DNA of 16,781 nt from Bacteroidales bacterium UBA1035 (GTDB lineage: Bacteria > Bacteroidota > Bacteroidia > Bacteroidales > Dysgonomonadaceae), in contig DCEG01000013.1 in the NCBI GenBank assembly GCA_002316835.1, forward strand, positions 1-16,781. The letters are read 5' to 3'. The notes beneath the pieces are model-generated. The model was not told where the DNA came from and searched no databases. It saw only the letters and a list, made by a program, of their open reading frames with translations. Below are positions 1 to 7,624 of this stretch, one piece after another (the first letter of the stretch is position 1; each line of letters starts with the position of its first letter). Made by a program: the position numbers and the translations under genes.

Positions 1-878
1 TGGATTTCTTTAAACCGGATTAAACCCACATTAGGGTCGCCGCACATACTGGAAATTCCCAGATCGATGTAACTGAAATTCATTTTCTTGTAGTGCTCAT
101 AGATATTCATGACCAGGAAGTCTATTATCCCCAACGATCTTTTTTCCATATCATCGCCTAAAAAAACACCCTGAACAATTTTATCGTGCCCCCTGTAAAA
201 AATTCCTGCACCTATACCGCATCCCATATTGTCTTCTACCAAAAAGAAATCGACCGGAAATATTTCGTTCACTTTTAATAAATCATCGAGAGTCATGTGT
301 ATTTCCCGTTCCTGCTCGACGCGATTCCGTAATATCACTTCATATGCATCTTGCATGGATTTTTTGTCAGTAACAATGCTACAAGAGAGTTGATTTTTTA
401 TGGCTTTTCTGCAATTTTGTGCTACTGTGCCTTTTATCCATGTGCCGTCAAAATTTTTCAAGTTCACGCAATTCTGAATGTCAGGAGTTGCCATAGTGAA
501 TCCCATTCTAATAAATGCATTTACGAATTTTGCATTCATATTGTTCTGATAGATAGTTGGAGGCAAGGTGATATTCACGCGATTAAAACCTTGTTCCGTC
601 ACGAATACTTTTAAATTTGAAAGAAAATTAAATACAGTATCGTAAGGTAAATGCTCGTGCTGATAATGAAACCCGCCGAAAGGTGCGGAGAAAGGTGAGC
701 AAAGAACGTTGTCTTTCGAACCCAAAATGAGGCCGATAGACATGTCGTTTTCTTCAATCAACCTGAAAATTTCTCCTGTTTTATTTTCTACAAGCTGAAT
801 AAAAGCTTCAGAAATAAACGGACTGTGATCGGTGTGAAAATACCCTCTGTATTGTTTTTTGGAAATGTCTACAAGCAT
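1..878 (-). CDS. FemAB/GNAT-like acyltransferase, partial (3' end cut by window edge)
   Basis: The reading frame is open from an ATG at 878 to the left edge, about 292 codons with no stop. The ATG is the only good start, because an in-frame stop lies at 899-897. The N-terminal half (about residues 1-140) has a GNAT-like mix of strands and helices. The middle holds a basic segment with NCRKAIKN (about residues 158-165), a hallmark of FemAB-related and BioF2-like acetyltransferases (Pfam Acetyltransf_6 type). The visible C-terminal part ends in the family-typical stretch DPNVGLIRFKE, where a glycine/phenylalanine-rich tail normally follows. Such proteins transfer an acyl or aminoacyl group, and in polysaccharide loci they are presumed to decorate a sugar or a lipid-linked intermediate. 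It starts 18 bp after the preceding GT4 gene and is the last visible gene of the operon. Family call is fairly sure; substrate unknown. Confidence 0.72.
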   Translation of the reverse strand, partial: MLVDISKKQYRGYFHTDHSPFISEAFIQLVENKTGEIFRLIEENDMSIGLILGSKDNVLCSPFSAPFGGFHYQHEHLPYDTVFNFLSNLKVFVTEQGFNRVNITLPPTIYQNNMNAKFVNAFIRMGFTMATPDIQNCVNLKNFDGTWIKGTVAQNCRKAIKNQLSCSIVTDKKSMQDAYEVILRNRVEQEREIHMTLDDLLKVNEIFPVDFFLVEDNMGCGIGAGIFYRGHDKIVQGVFLGDDMEKRSLGIIDFLVMNIYEHYKKMNFSYIDLGISSMCGDPNVGLIRFKEI

Positions 879-896
879 TTTCTTAACGATATATTG

Positions 897-2012
897 TTAT
901 TTAACTGTCTCCTCTACTATAGAAAGTAGCTTATGCTCAAAAATACTGATGGTAAAATTATTCTCGTATTTTATTCTTCCGTCTCTTCCCATCTGCTTTC
1001 GCAATTGTGGATACCGCACCAGCAATTCCAACCTCTCTGCCAGCGCAATGACGTTACGTTGCGGAATCAGGAATCCGTTGATTCCGTCTTTTACCATTTC
1101 CGGTATTCCTCCTTCGAAGGTGGATATAACCGGCAAACTATGTCGCATTGCTTCCAAAATAACCAATGGAGAGCATTCATTAGGATGATAAGTAGGGAGC
1201 ACAAAAACATCTGCCTGCTCATAGGCCAATTCTTTGAGTTTCCCAAACCGCTTTCCTCTATATTTCACATTCTCTGTTAATCCTTTTTGTTTAACGTGGG
1301 TGTTGAATTGTTTTTCAGTTATATCTCCTTCTCCTCCAATGAAATCGCATTTGAAATCGCATCCTTTTTCTTTCAGAATAGAACAAGCTTCAATTAAATC
1401 GAAAACTCCTTTCGTTGTCAATAGATTCGATAGGAAAAGTATTTTTAAAATCTTGCTCTCAGGTATCGACATAAGCTTTGTTTCCATCTGGTAATCCTTA
1501 ATTCCATTGGGACAATAATAGACATTCCAGGGCAAAATATATTTTTCCACATCCAGATACAATTGCTCGGTTGGAAGAATTACGCTGGAATTTTTAAATA
1601 TATACCGATATAAAAAACCGTTTATCTTCCTTTTCTGGTTATTTCTAATGCCTTTGTAATGAAGATGATATAATGTTTTTATTTGAAAAATACGTAATAA
1701 TACCACCATTGCACAATCTTTGTAAAAAGCTATGCCGCTGACTGATAAGGTGTAATAGCAAAGATTAGGTTTACTGTAGATAAGTTTACCCAAAAGGTCG
1801 AACCAAATTATGATGAATCGAACAAACTTGGCAATGCTCGCTTTACCGGTTTCATTTACAGTTCGGGATAAGAGTAAATTAATATATCTGCTATGAAACG
1901 AATGATTGATTATCTGGCTTTCTTTAACAAGTTCACCCATAATGGATGAGTTTTGCATCGGAGGAGGCAAGTGAATCATAAAAAGAATATTTTTCGACTT
2001 TGTTGTTTTCAT
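897..2012 (-). CDS. Glycosyltransferase family 4 (GT-B fold)
   Basis: This 371-residue protein has the GT4 C-terminal domain: the donor-site segment KILFLSNLLTTKGVFDLIEA (about residues 190-209), GGEGD, and the nucleotide-sugar EX7E motif at E279 and E287 within NECSPLVILEA, followed by FEGGIPEMVKDGINGFL. It would add one sugar, from a nucleotide donor, to the lipid-linked repeat unit at the cytoplasmic face of the inner membrane. The N-terminal acceptor domain is diverged and hydrophobic around residues 63-110, which suggests peripheral membrane contact. The ATG at 2012 has one of the few clear Shine-Dalgarno sequences of the locus (GAAAGG, plus-strand 2018-2023). A 61-bp gap separates it from the preceding GT4, and the FemAB-like gene follows after 18 bp. 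Donor sugar and linkage cannot be read from the sequence. Confidence 0.88.
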   Translation of the reverse strand: MKTTKSKNILFMIHLPPPMQNSSIMGELVKESQIINHSFHSRYINLLLSRTVNETGKASIAKFVRFIIIWFDLLGKLIYSKPNLCYYTLSVSGIAFYKDCAMVVLLRIFQIKTLYHLHYKGIRNNQKRKINGFLYRYIFKNSSVILPTEQLYLDVEKYILPWNVYYCPNGIKDYQMETKLMSIPESKILKILFLSNLLTTKGVFDLIEACSILKEKGCDFKCDFIGGEGDITEKQFNTHVKQKGLTENVKYRGKRFGKLKELAYEQADVFVLPTYHPNECSPLVILEAMRHSLPVISTFEGGIPEMVKDGINGFLIPQRNVIALAERLELLVRYPQLRKQMGRDGRIKYENNFTISIFEHKLLSIVEETVK

Positions 2013-2017
2013 TGCTG

Positions 2018-2023
2018 CCTTTC
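2018..2023 (-). promoter_or_regulatory. Ribosome binding site of the GT4 gene at 2012
   Basis: The minus strand reads GAAAGG here, followed by five bases and then ATG. This is a purine-rich Shine-Dalgarno match in a locus where most starts lack one. It sits in a 61-bp gap, one of the wider spacers in the operon, where translational coupling from the upstream gene is least likely. Confidence 0.55.
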
Positions 2024-2073
2024 GTATAAATCTGAATAGAAATTTATCATCTTGTACCTTCGTAATTTTTTAC

Positions 2074-3198
2074 TTATGCCAGTTTTTTCCATTCTTTCCT
2101 GAAATCATCCCTAAAGTCTTCAATTAATGGAGGTTTATTTGTTAAACTAACATCATCAACCACTTTCATCTTTTCCATAAACGAGTTTAATTTTTGTACG
2201 GTATCTTCTTTGTCCGAGGGATCGAATATCAATCCATTTTCAGTGTTGATTAAGCAGGTGGCTCCTGCTAATCGCGAACACAAAACGGGTAGTCCAAAGA
2301 TTAATGCTTCGTTAACCACTGCCCCAAAAGGTTCAAATAAACTTGGCAGCACAAATCCCGACGCACTCGTATACCAGCCATAGAGTTCCTGCGCTTGGTA
2401 TTTTCCGGGAAATAGTACCTTGTCTTCAATGTTTTTTTCCTTAATGATTGTATTTAACGCTTCTTTTTCGGCTCCTTCGCCAACAAGCACCAGTCTGGTG
2501 TCGACTCTCTCTTGTAGAATGGAAGAGATGTTGTTTAAAAAAAGAGGCAAAGCTTTCGCGGGTACAAAACGTCCGACAAACAACAAAATCTTTTTTCCTC
2601 TGAGGTTGTGTTTCTCCACATGATTTTGCGCGTAAGCCTCCACTCTGTCAGGCTCTTTTCTCAGCCTTTCCGTTAGTTGTACTATGGGAGAAACAATAAT
2701 TTGTTGTTCGTCGAGACTGAATTTGTATCGATAAAAACGGGCAACCTCGTGAGACATCACCACCAGAAAATCCACTCTTTTCACTGTTCGGTTTCGTACA
2801 AGCTCACGGGCTTTGGACTGCACGTTGTGACACATATCCATGCTGTCGTCGACCATGGTGCCTATTTGTTGATGAATGAGTCCTAACGATCTTAATAGAA
2901 GGAGGTATTGTGTAGCGAGCGAATATTCATAGCTCATGATGATATCGGGTTTCGCTTGCCTTACTTTTTTGTATATCCCAAAACGGAATACCCTATCTCC
3001 GTATTTTATGCCGCGAAGAAAATAGGAAAAGCGAAAGTTGCACTGCTCTTCCAATATTTTCTGGTTTATTTTAAGGCCCTGCATGCTGTCATAAAGATAC
3101 ACTACCTCCAAATCGAATAACTCGTTGAGCAAGTTGAATTGATCAATCCTGTAAGTCGCCAACACCTGATGAAATATCAACATTTTCTTTTTAGGCAT
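2074..3198 (-). CDS. Glycosyltransferase family 4 (GT-B fold)
   Basis: From the ATG at 3198 this is a 374-residue GT4. The Rossmann-like donor domain begins at KKILLFVGRFVPAKALPLFL (about residues 202-221), continues through LVLVGEGAEKEAL, and carries the EX7E motif at E289 and E297 within FEPFGAVVNEAL. It would extend the lipid-linked oligosaccharide in the cytoplasm. The frame can be opened upstream to a TTG at 3216, but the ATG at 3198 (MPKKKMLIF) is preferred. A third option is the ATG at 3183 (MLIFHQ). With the ATG at 3198 it overlaps the end of the preceding GT2 gene by 8 bp, which suggests translational coupling. No strong Shine-Dalgarno is seen, only an A-rich stretch. Family is certain; sugar specificity is unknown. 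Confidence 0.88.
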   Translation of the reverse strand: MPKKKMLIFHQVLATYRIDQFNLLNELFDLEVVYLYDSMQGLKINQKILEEQCNFRFSYFLRGIKYGDRVFRFGIYKKVRQAKPDIIMSYEYSLATQYLLLLRSLGLIHQQIGTMVDDSMDMCHNVQSKARELVRNRTVKRVDFLVVMSHEVARFYRYKFSLDEQQIIVSPIVQLTERLRKEPDRVEAYAQNHVEKHNLRGKKILLFVGRFVPAKALPLFLNNISSILQERVDTRLVLVGEGAEKEALNTIIKEKNIEDKVLFPGKYQAQELYGWYTSASGFVLPSLFEPFGAVVNEALIFGLPVLCSRLAGATCLINTENGLIFDPSDKEDTVQKLNSFMEKMKVVDDVSLTNKPPLIEDFRDDFRKEWKKLA

Positions 3199-4108
3199 AA
3201 TTTTTTTTCTTTTCAATTGGATAGTTATTAGCCATAACCTCGGTTTTTTTGAATCGATCCCAAAAAAACGGAAAAAAAGTTTTCATCCACAACATAAAAA
3301 ATGAGTATGGGACGAACAGGGGGAAATGCCGCTTTAAGTAATACATGTATTCTCTGTAGGCCAGTCCCTTGTGACTTTTCAGGTAAGCCACGCGCTCCTT
3401 TAACGGCACATCTCCTTTCTTCCAGTTTTTTCCGTGATCATTGGTGCATGTTCCACATACAGAGGGAGCCAGGTAAACAGGAATATTTTTTTTGTAAGCC
3501 CGTAAAGAATAGTCATAATCGGCTATGCCGTGTATGTACTTATCATCAAAAATGCCAACCGCGTCCACCACATTTTTACTAATCCACAGAATGTTTGCAT
3601 TGGTAATTTCACATTCCTGCGGAAACTCCCGCGGCGATAACAGTTGACTTTTCATGACAATGTGATTCGCTTTTATTTTAGAGCCTCCGTACGACACTAT
3701 GCCTGTTGTTTCGTCGACTGTCGCACCGGAATAAATCCCCTTTTTCCCTCTTTTTTGGAGAGAATGTTCTTCTGTTTTCATTAGGTTCAGCAAAAAATCG
3801 GAATTTAACATCACATCGTCGTTAAGTAACAGAAAAGCATCGTATGAGCATTCTCTCATAGCAGATTCCCACGCCATGCGCATTCCTCCCGCCCAGAACA
3901 AGTTGCCGCTTCCCTGTATGAGAGTTATTTGCGGGTATAGTTTTTTTAACGCTTCTCCCGTTCCATCGGTAGAGCCGTCATCGGTCAAAAATATGTCGAA
4001 TGTATATTCCGAAGGAAATACTGCCCGGTAAAACGATGCCAAGCAATCGAGCGTTTTAGCTTTTCTGTTGTGGCACGTCAGTAGAACGGCCACTCGCTGA
4101 TTTTTCAT
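3191..4108 (-). CDS. Glycosyltransferase family 2 (GT-A fold)
   Basis: From the ATG at 4108 this is a 305-residue GT2. The N-terminal GT-A domain starts directly with RVAVLLTCHNRKAKTLDCL. The nucleotide-binding aspartates are in TDDGSTDGT (residues 42-50) and the metal-binding DxD-type motif is LLLNDDVM (93-100). GNLFWAGGMRMAW (69-81) recalls rhamnosyltransferase-like GT2 enzymes. DYDYSLRA (197-204) occupies the place of the usual catalytic-base region. The C-terminus has a hydrophobic segment (about 263-283) that may anchor it to the membrane. The frame opens further upstream to 4192, but those 28 residues are unlike the family. The ATG at 4108 has an AAAGG ribosome site and starts exactly at the domain, so it is chosen. 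It overlaps the 3' end of the polymerase-like gene by 53 bp. Confidence 0.88.
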   Translation of the reverse strand: MKNQRVAVLLTCHNRKAKTLDCLASFYRAVFPSEYTFDIFLTDDGSTDGTGEALKKLYPQITLIQGSGNLFWAGGMRMAWESAMRECSYDAFLLLNDDVMLNSDFLLNLMKTEEHSLQKRGKKGIYSGATVDETTGIVSYGGSKIKANHIVMKSQLLSPREFPQECEITNANILWISKNVVDAVGIFDDKYIHGIADYDYSLRAYKKNIPVYLAPSVCGTCTNDHGKNWKKGDVPLKERVAYLKSHKGLAYREYMYYLKRHFPLFVPYSFFMLWMKTFFPFFWDRFKKTEVMANNYPIEKKKNYA

Positions 4109-5420
4109 TATTTTTCCTTTTTTTAATAAGATAATTTTGAAAACGTACATACCGGGCATCAAAAATGCCGCGTACCCAAAAGGCAACTTCATTATTCGTC
4201 ATATGCCGAAATGAGTGCGAGAAGCACAATCCTATCATGATCATCAGCATAAAGTAGTTGAGAGAGAAATTATTGACATCTTCCACCCACGAAAATAGCC
4301 AACGGAAAGCAACATAAATTCCCAACATTTTTGCATAAATGTTCTTTGATCTATTTACGGCGAGAAACGAAGCTTGAAAAAAAAGAATCGAATAAAGAAT
4401 TGTACCCACAACGCCAGTCCAGGTAAATACGTTAGCCAACCCTATTTCGTTCTCCAATCTTTCGTATCTTCCCGTTATGGCAAAATTTCGCGCACCAAAC
4501 CAATCCGTATCATTTCCGCGTGCCGGTGTCCGGCCGAATAACCAATAATTGTTATCAATAGCCGAGTTTAGTACCTCTTCATAGATAAATGTCCTTGTGT
4601 CGGCCATTATGTTTTCCTCAACTTTGTTGCCTTGCATGTCGGTACCCGTCGCGGTGTAGTCCCCTTTAACGTAGTCGTCTGTCTTGAAGATATTGAATGT
4701 TCCGGTAACCCCCAGCACAAACAGCGTTACCGGTATGATAAATAATGCCAGGCGGACGGCTTCAAGAAGTTTAACCGAAATCAATTCCCGAGTATAATAC
4801 ACGCCCAGAATTAAGATCGGAACACCAAATTTTAACACGTTGCTGCGCGCGCCCAAGTCGGCCAAAAATACAACAGCCGTACATACTAACAGGATGATTC
4901 TCTGCCGTTTGGTCAATGCGGGCAAAAACAACAATAAAAAACTTACCGGAATCAGGTAAAATCCATACGCGTCGGTTCTTATTATGACGGCAAACAGCAG
5001 GAAGAGGGGCAGGGCATATTTGACGTAAAACACAAGCAACGATTGCACGATTACCTTATTGGTCGCTGAATATGCCACAATCGGCAACATGAGCGTCATT
5101 GTGTTGCCAATTAACGCTTTCCAATCCCAGTATATTTCTGCCACAAACATTCCTCTGACGATACAGATCGCGTTCCAAATAAGATAAATCCAAATAATAC
5201 GCATTTTATTTTCGTTAATCTTGTCGAAAAAAAAGTATTTTGATAAGAGGAACAATATCAAAATAATGGCGGAAATTCCCCACCATAAGGTTGTGTTATT
5301 CATAGCCGAAGCCAATGGAACACCGCCTTTGATATAAATCACAACCGAGTAGATCGTTATCAGAAAAATGGTAACGGGTATTGTCTGTCGTACTATTTGT
5401 TTATTGACTGTACTACTCAT
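4056..5420 (-). CDS. wzy: Wzy-like O-antigen/exopolysaccharide polymerase
   Basis: This 454-residue protein is mostly hydrophobic, with roughly ten to twelve predicted transmembrane segments spread from about residue 13 to residue 410. A large polar loop at about residues 250-330 contains DTRTFIYEEVLNSAIDNN, WLFGRTPARGNDTDW and the ARNFAITGRYERLENEIG stretch. Such a large periplasmic loop rich in Arg, Asp and Glu, between membrane segments, is typical of Wzy polymerases and WaaL-type ligases. It would polymerise flipped repeat units in the periplasm. Sequence conservation in this family is very low, so the call rests on topology, length and position between glycosyltransferase genes. The frame also opens at a TTG at 5441, which would overlap the preceding GT4 by 8 bp; the ATG at 5420 (MSSTVNKQ) is preferred, leaving a 13-bp gap. 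The basic tail runs into the downstream GT2 gene. A ligase role is the main alternative. Confidence 0.75.
   Translation of the reverse strand: MSSTVNKQIVRQTIPVTIFLITIYSVVIYIKGGVPLASAMNNTTLWWGISAIILILFLLSKYFFFDKINENKMRIIWIYLIWNAICIVRGMFVAEIYWDWKALIGNTMTLMLPIVAYSATNKVIVQSLLVFYVKYALPLFLLFAVIIRTDAYGFYLIPVSFLLLFLPALTKRQRIILLVCTAVVFLADLGARSNVLKFGVPILILGVYYTRELISVKLLEAVRLALFIIPVTLFVLGVTGTFNIFKTDDYVKGDYTATGTDMQGNKVEENIMADTRTFIYEEVLNSAIDNNYWLFGRTPARGNDTDWFGARNFAITGRYERLENEIGLANVFTWTGVVGTILYSILFFQASFLAVNRSKNIYAKMLGIYVAFRWLFSWVEDVNNFSLNYFMLMIMIGLCFSHSFRHMTNNEVAFWVRGIFDARYVRFQNYLIKKRKNNEKSASGRSTDVPQQKS
4116..4120 (-). promoter_or_regulatory. Ribosome binding site that sets the GT2 start at 4108
   Basis: The minus strand reads AAAGG, then seven bases, then ATG at 4108. 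This spacing supports the internal ATG over the longer open frame beginning at 4192. The site lies inside the 3' coding end of the upstream polymerase-like gene. Confidence 0.6.
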
Positions 5421-5433
5421 CTGAGTTGAATTT

Positions 5434-6687
5434 TTATGCAAAACGCTTATTAAGAATGTCTTTGTATATGCTAATCTGTTCTTTAATGGCTTTGTCGTTC
5501 CGTTTGTCTTGTTTGCTTCTGTACGCCTCGTCAGACAGTTTCACGGCTATTGTGTCGTTCTCCAAAATTTTTTTTATTTCAGAAGCGCACATGTTGGCAC
5601 TGCCCGGTTGAAAAAAGGATATCGATTCGCGGTGTTTCCCAAGTTCCGGCATTGCTCCTGCGAAAGAAGCAACCGTGGGAACGCCTACGAACATTGATTC
5701 TTCCGCGGCCAAACTGTATGACTCTACAAATGAGGGCACAACGGTTACATGAGCGGAACGCAGTTCGTTGACTATTTCAGGAGCGGTTAACGAACCAAGC
5801 CAGTTTACGTGTCCTGTCAACCCTTTTTTCTTTATCTTCTTAAATATAAACCGGGTGTAGCCATCGCGTCGAAGACCATAATCGAGACTGGATGCGATAT
5901 TCAGATGGATATCCGGAAAATCTTTCACCAGAAGCTCAACAGCGTCAATTAATACATGCAATCCCTTGTAGGACACCAATGAAGATGTTGATGTAAATAA
6001 CCGGTTGCGTGTACAGGTATCAATATCCCACTTTTTAGCAACGATGAATTCATCACGCAACGACATTACAGTGTTGTACTTCACTGCTTTTCTGTTTATC
6101 CTTTCAACCGTTATTCTCACCCATTCTGATTGTGTATTGATATAATTGTGTTTTGCAATCATCTCTTTCTCAAAATTTCCCCAATTTTTGAATGATATTT
6201 TCCGGCCAAAAATGGAGGTCAGTGGTTTTAAGATATCTTTTATGTAAATGGATGAGCATAAGTCCATCGCAGATAATCCCGAATAAAAATAGTTGCTGAT
6301 TTCAAATTTTAATCCTTGTATCTCGAGCAGTGTTGTGCCTTTGACAATATCCCGTGCGGTAAGCAGTCCCCAGTGCGCTTCAGTACCCCACACATGAATG
6401 ATATCGGGCTGAATTTCTGCAACAATGTTTTGAATGGCCTGCACTGTTTTTTTAGGTGGAAGCCCTTTCCTGTTTAATTTCGACTTTGGAAATACCCATT
6501 GATTAATGGATAAATATTCATCTCTTGCGGTTTGTTTAACGTTGCCTTGAGTGATATTGTACAGTTCTATTTCACCGGATTCGATGAGGCCCTTAGACAT
6601 TGAATGCAGCCATGAGCCTGTTTCTCTGGTTTTTTGCCCCGTAAAACGATCACTGCAAAACCACAATATTTTTATCTTCCCGTTCAT
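5434..6687 (-). CDS. Glycosyltransferase family 4 (GT-B fold)
   Basis: This 417-residue protein has a full two-domain GT-B layout. The N-terminal domain begins KIKILWFCSDRFTGQ, with a glycine-containing loop, and includes PDIIHVWGTEAHWGLLTA (about 94-111), the usual 'acceptor-domain' helix entry. The C-terminal domain begins at about residue 229 (RLFTSTSSLVSYKGLHVLI) and carries the EX7E motif at E322 and E330 within FVESYSLAAEESMFVGVPTV. It would transfer a sugar to the growing repeat unit on the cytoplasmic side. The ATG at 6687 follows the preceding GT2 stop by 13 bp. The stop at 5434 lies just upstream of the polymerase-like gene, so the genes are probably cotranscribed. The donor cannot be told from the sequence. 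Confidence 0.9.
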   Translation of the reverse strand: MNGKIKILWFCSDRFTGQKTRETGSWLHSMSKGLIESGEIELYNITQGNVKQTARDEYLSINQWVFPKSKLNRKGLPPKKTVQAIQNIVAEIQPDIIHVWGTEAHWGLLTARDIVKGTTLLEIQGLKFEISNYFYSGLSAMDLCSSIYIKDILKPLTSIFGRKISFKNWGNFEKEMIAKHNYINTQSEWVRITVERINRKAVKYNTVMSLRDEFIVAKKWDIDTCTRNRLFTSTSSLVSYKGLHVLIDAVELLVKDFPDIHLNIASSLDYGLRRDGYTRFIFKKIKKKGLTGHVNWLGSLTAPEIVNELRSAHVTVVPSFVESYSLAAEESMFVGVPTVASFAGAMPELGKHRESISFFQPGSANMCASEIKKILENDTIAVKLSDEAYRSKQDKRNDKAIKEQISIYKDILNKRFA

Positions 6688-6700
6688 TTTTAAATTGTCG

Positions 6701-7618
6701 TCAATAGTTTTTCACACCGTTGAGTTTCAGATACCAGTAAAAAAGGCTGAATTTGCGCAAAACCGAATCGCCCCTCACTCCCCAAAATCCTTTATACTTG
6801 AACCTCAACCAATTCTCGTAGTAAACGGACAAGTCGAGCGGATTGAATATGTTCAGATTTTTTTTCCGGTATTTTTTGAAAATTTGGAGCGCTTCTTTTT
6901 CTCTTCTTTCGTTAATTGAATCGTTACGTGATATAGAGTTCGGGTGGATTCTATACTTTACCGTAGGTTTATTCAAGTAATGGATTTTAATGTTTTTACC
7001 AATAATATTGAAAATCACTGTGGTATCTTCAAAAATTTTGAATTCTTCATCGCAGAATCCAACCAAATGCATCAATTCGCGTTTATAGAAAAAAGTGGGT
7101 GTGTTTAAAAATTCCGGCCATCGCGCATAAGATTTCAATTGTTCTTTGGTTGATTTTCTTTTGGTAAGAAACGCCAAACTTTCATTTGTCGTGTTTTCTT
7201 TTGTTATCACTCCGTTTTCGTCCATCTCTTGCATTTCGGACACGATGAAAGAGGCTTCGGGAAAACGTCGCGCGTAGTCTAAATTGTCGGCAATACAATT
7301 CTCCATTAAAGCATCGTCTCCGGCTATTAACTTGATCCACTCCCCATCGGTTGCCAGTAACCCGCGGTTGCAATTTGCCGATATTCCCGTGTTTTGAGGT
7401 ACGGTAATTATTTTTACATCGGAAAAACGTTCCCGGTTTTTGTCTATCCAGTCCGAAAAAACCTGAACCGTATTATCCTTAGATGCGTCATCAGTCACTA
7501 TTAGCTGAATGTTTTCCCACGTTTGAGCTTTTATGCTTTCCAACGTTTCCAATATGTATTTCGAACTATTATACGTTATAATAATTACGGATACCAAGGG
7601 TGAATTTTCTTTTTGCAT
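6701..7618 (-). CDS. Glycosyltransferase family 2 (GT-A fold)
   Basis: This 305-residue protein begins with the GT2 core PLVSVIIITYNSSKYILETL. The nucleotide-binding aspartates are in VTDDASKDNT (residues 41-50) and the metal-binding DD in IAGDDALM (98-105). The segment FCDEEFKIFEDTTVIFNI contains the acidic ED expected near the catalytic base in WcaA-like enzymes. It resembles the GT2 enzymes common in Bacteroidota O-antigen and capsule loci. It would add one residue to the lipid-linked intermediate. The start at 7618 follows the flippase stop by only 6 bp, so translation is probably coupled. The basic C-terminal region (KKYRKKN and FRLKYKG-like segments) could touch the membrane surface. 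Family is sure; donor and linkage are not readable. Confidence 0.89.
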   Translation of the reverse strand: MQKENSPLVSVIIITYNSSKYILETLESIKAQTWENIQLIVTDDASKDNTVQVFSDWIDKNRERFSDVKIITVPQNTGISANCNRGLLATDGEWIKLIAGDDALMENCIADNLDYARRFPEASFIVSEMQEMDENGVITKENTTNESLAFLTKRKSTKEQLKSYARWPEFLNTPTFFYKRELMHLVGFCDEEFKIFEDTTVIFNIIGKNIKIHYLNKPTVKYRIHPNSISRNDSINERREKEALQIFKKYRKKNLNIFNPLDLSVYYENWLRFKYKGFWGVRGDSVLRKFSLFYWYLKLNGVKNY

Positions 7619-7624
7619 ATATTG

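Noticed and set aside
4109..4192. N-terminal extension of the GT2 reading frame
   Set aside because: The 28 extra residues overlap the polymerase gene and are unlike GT2 N-termini, while the ATG at 4108 has a good ribosome site and starts at the domain.
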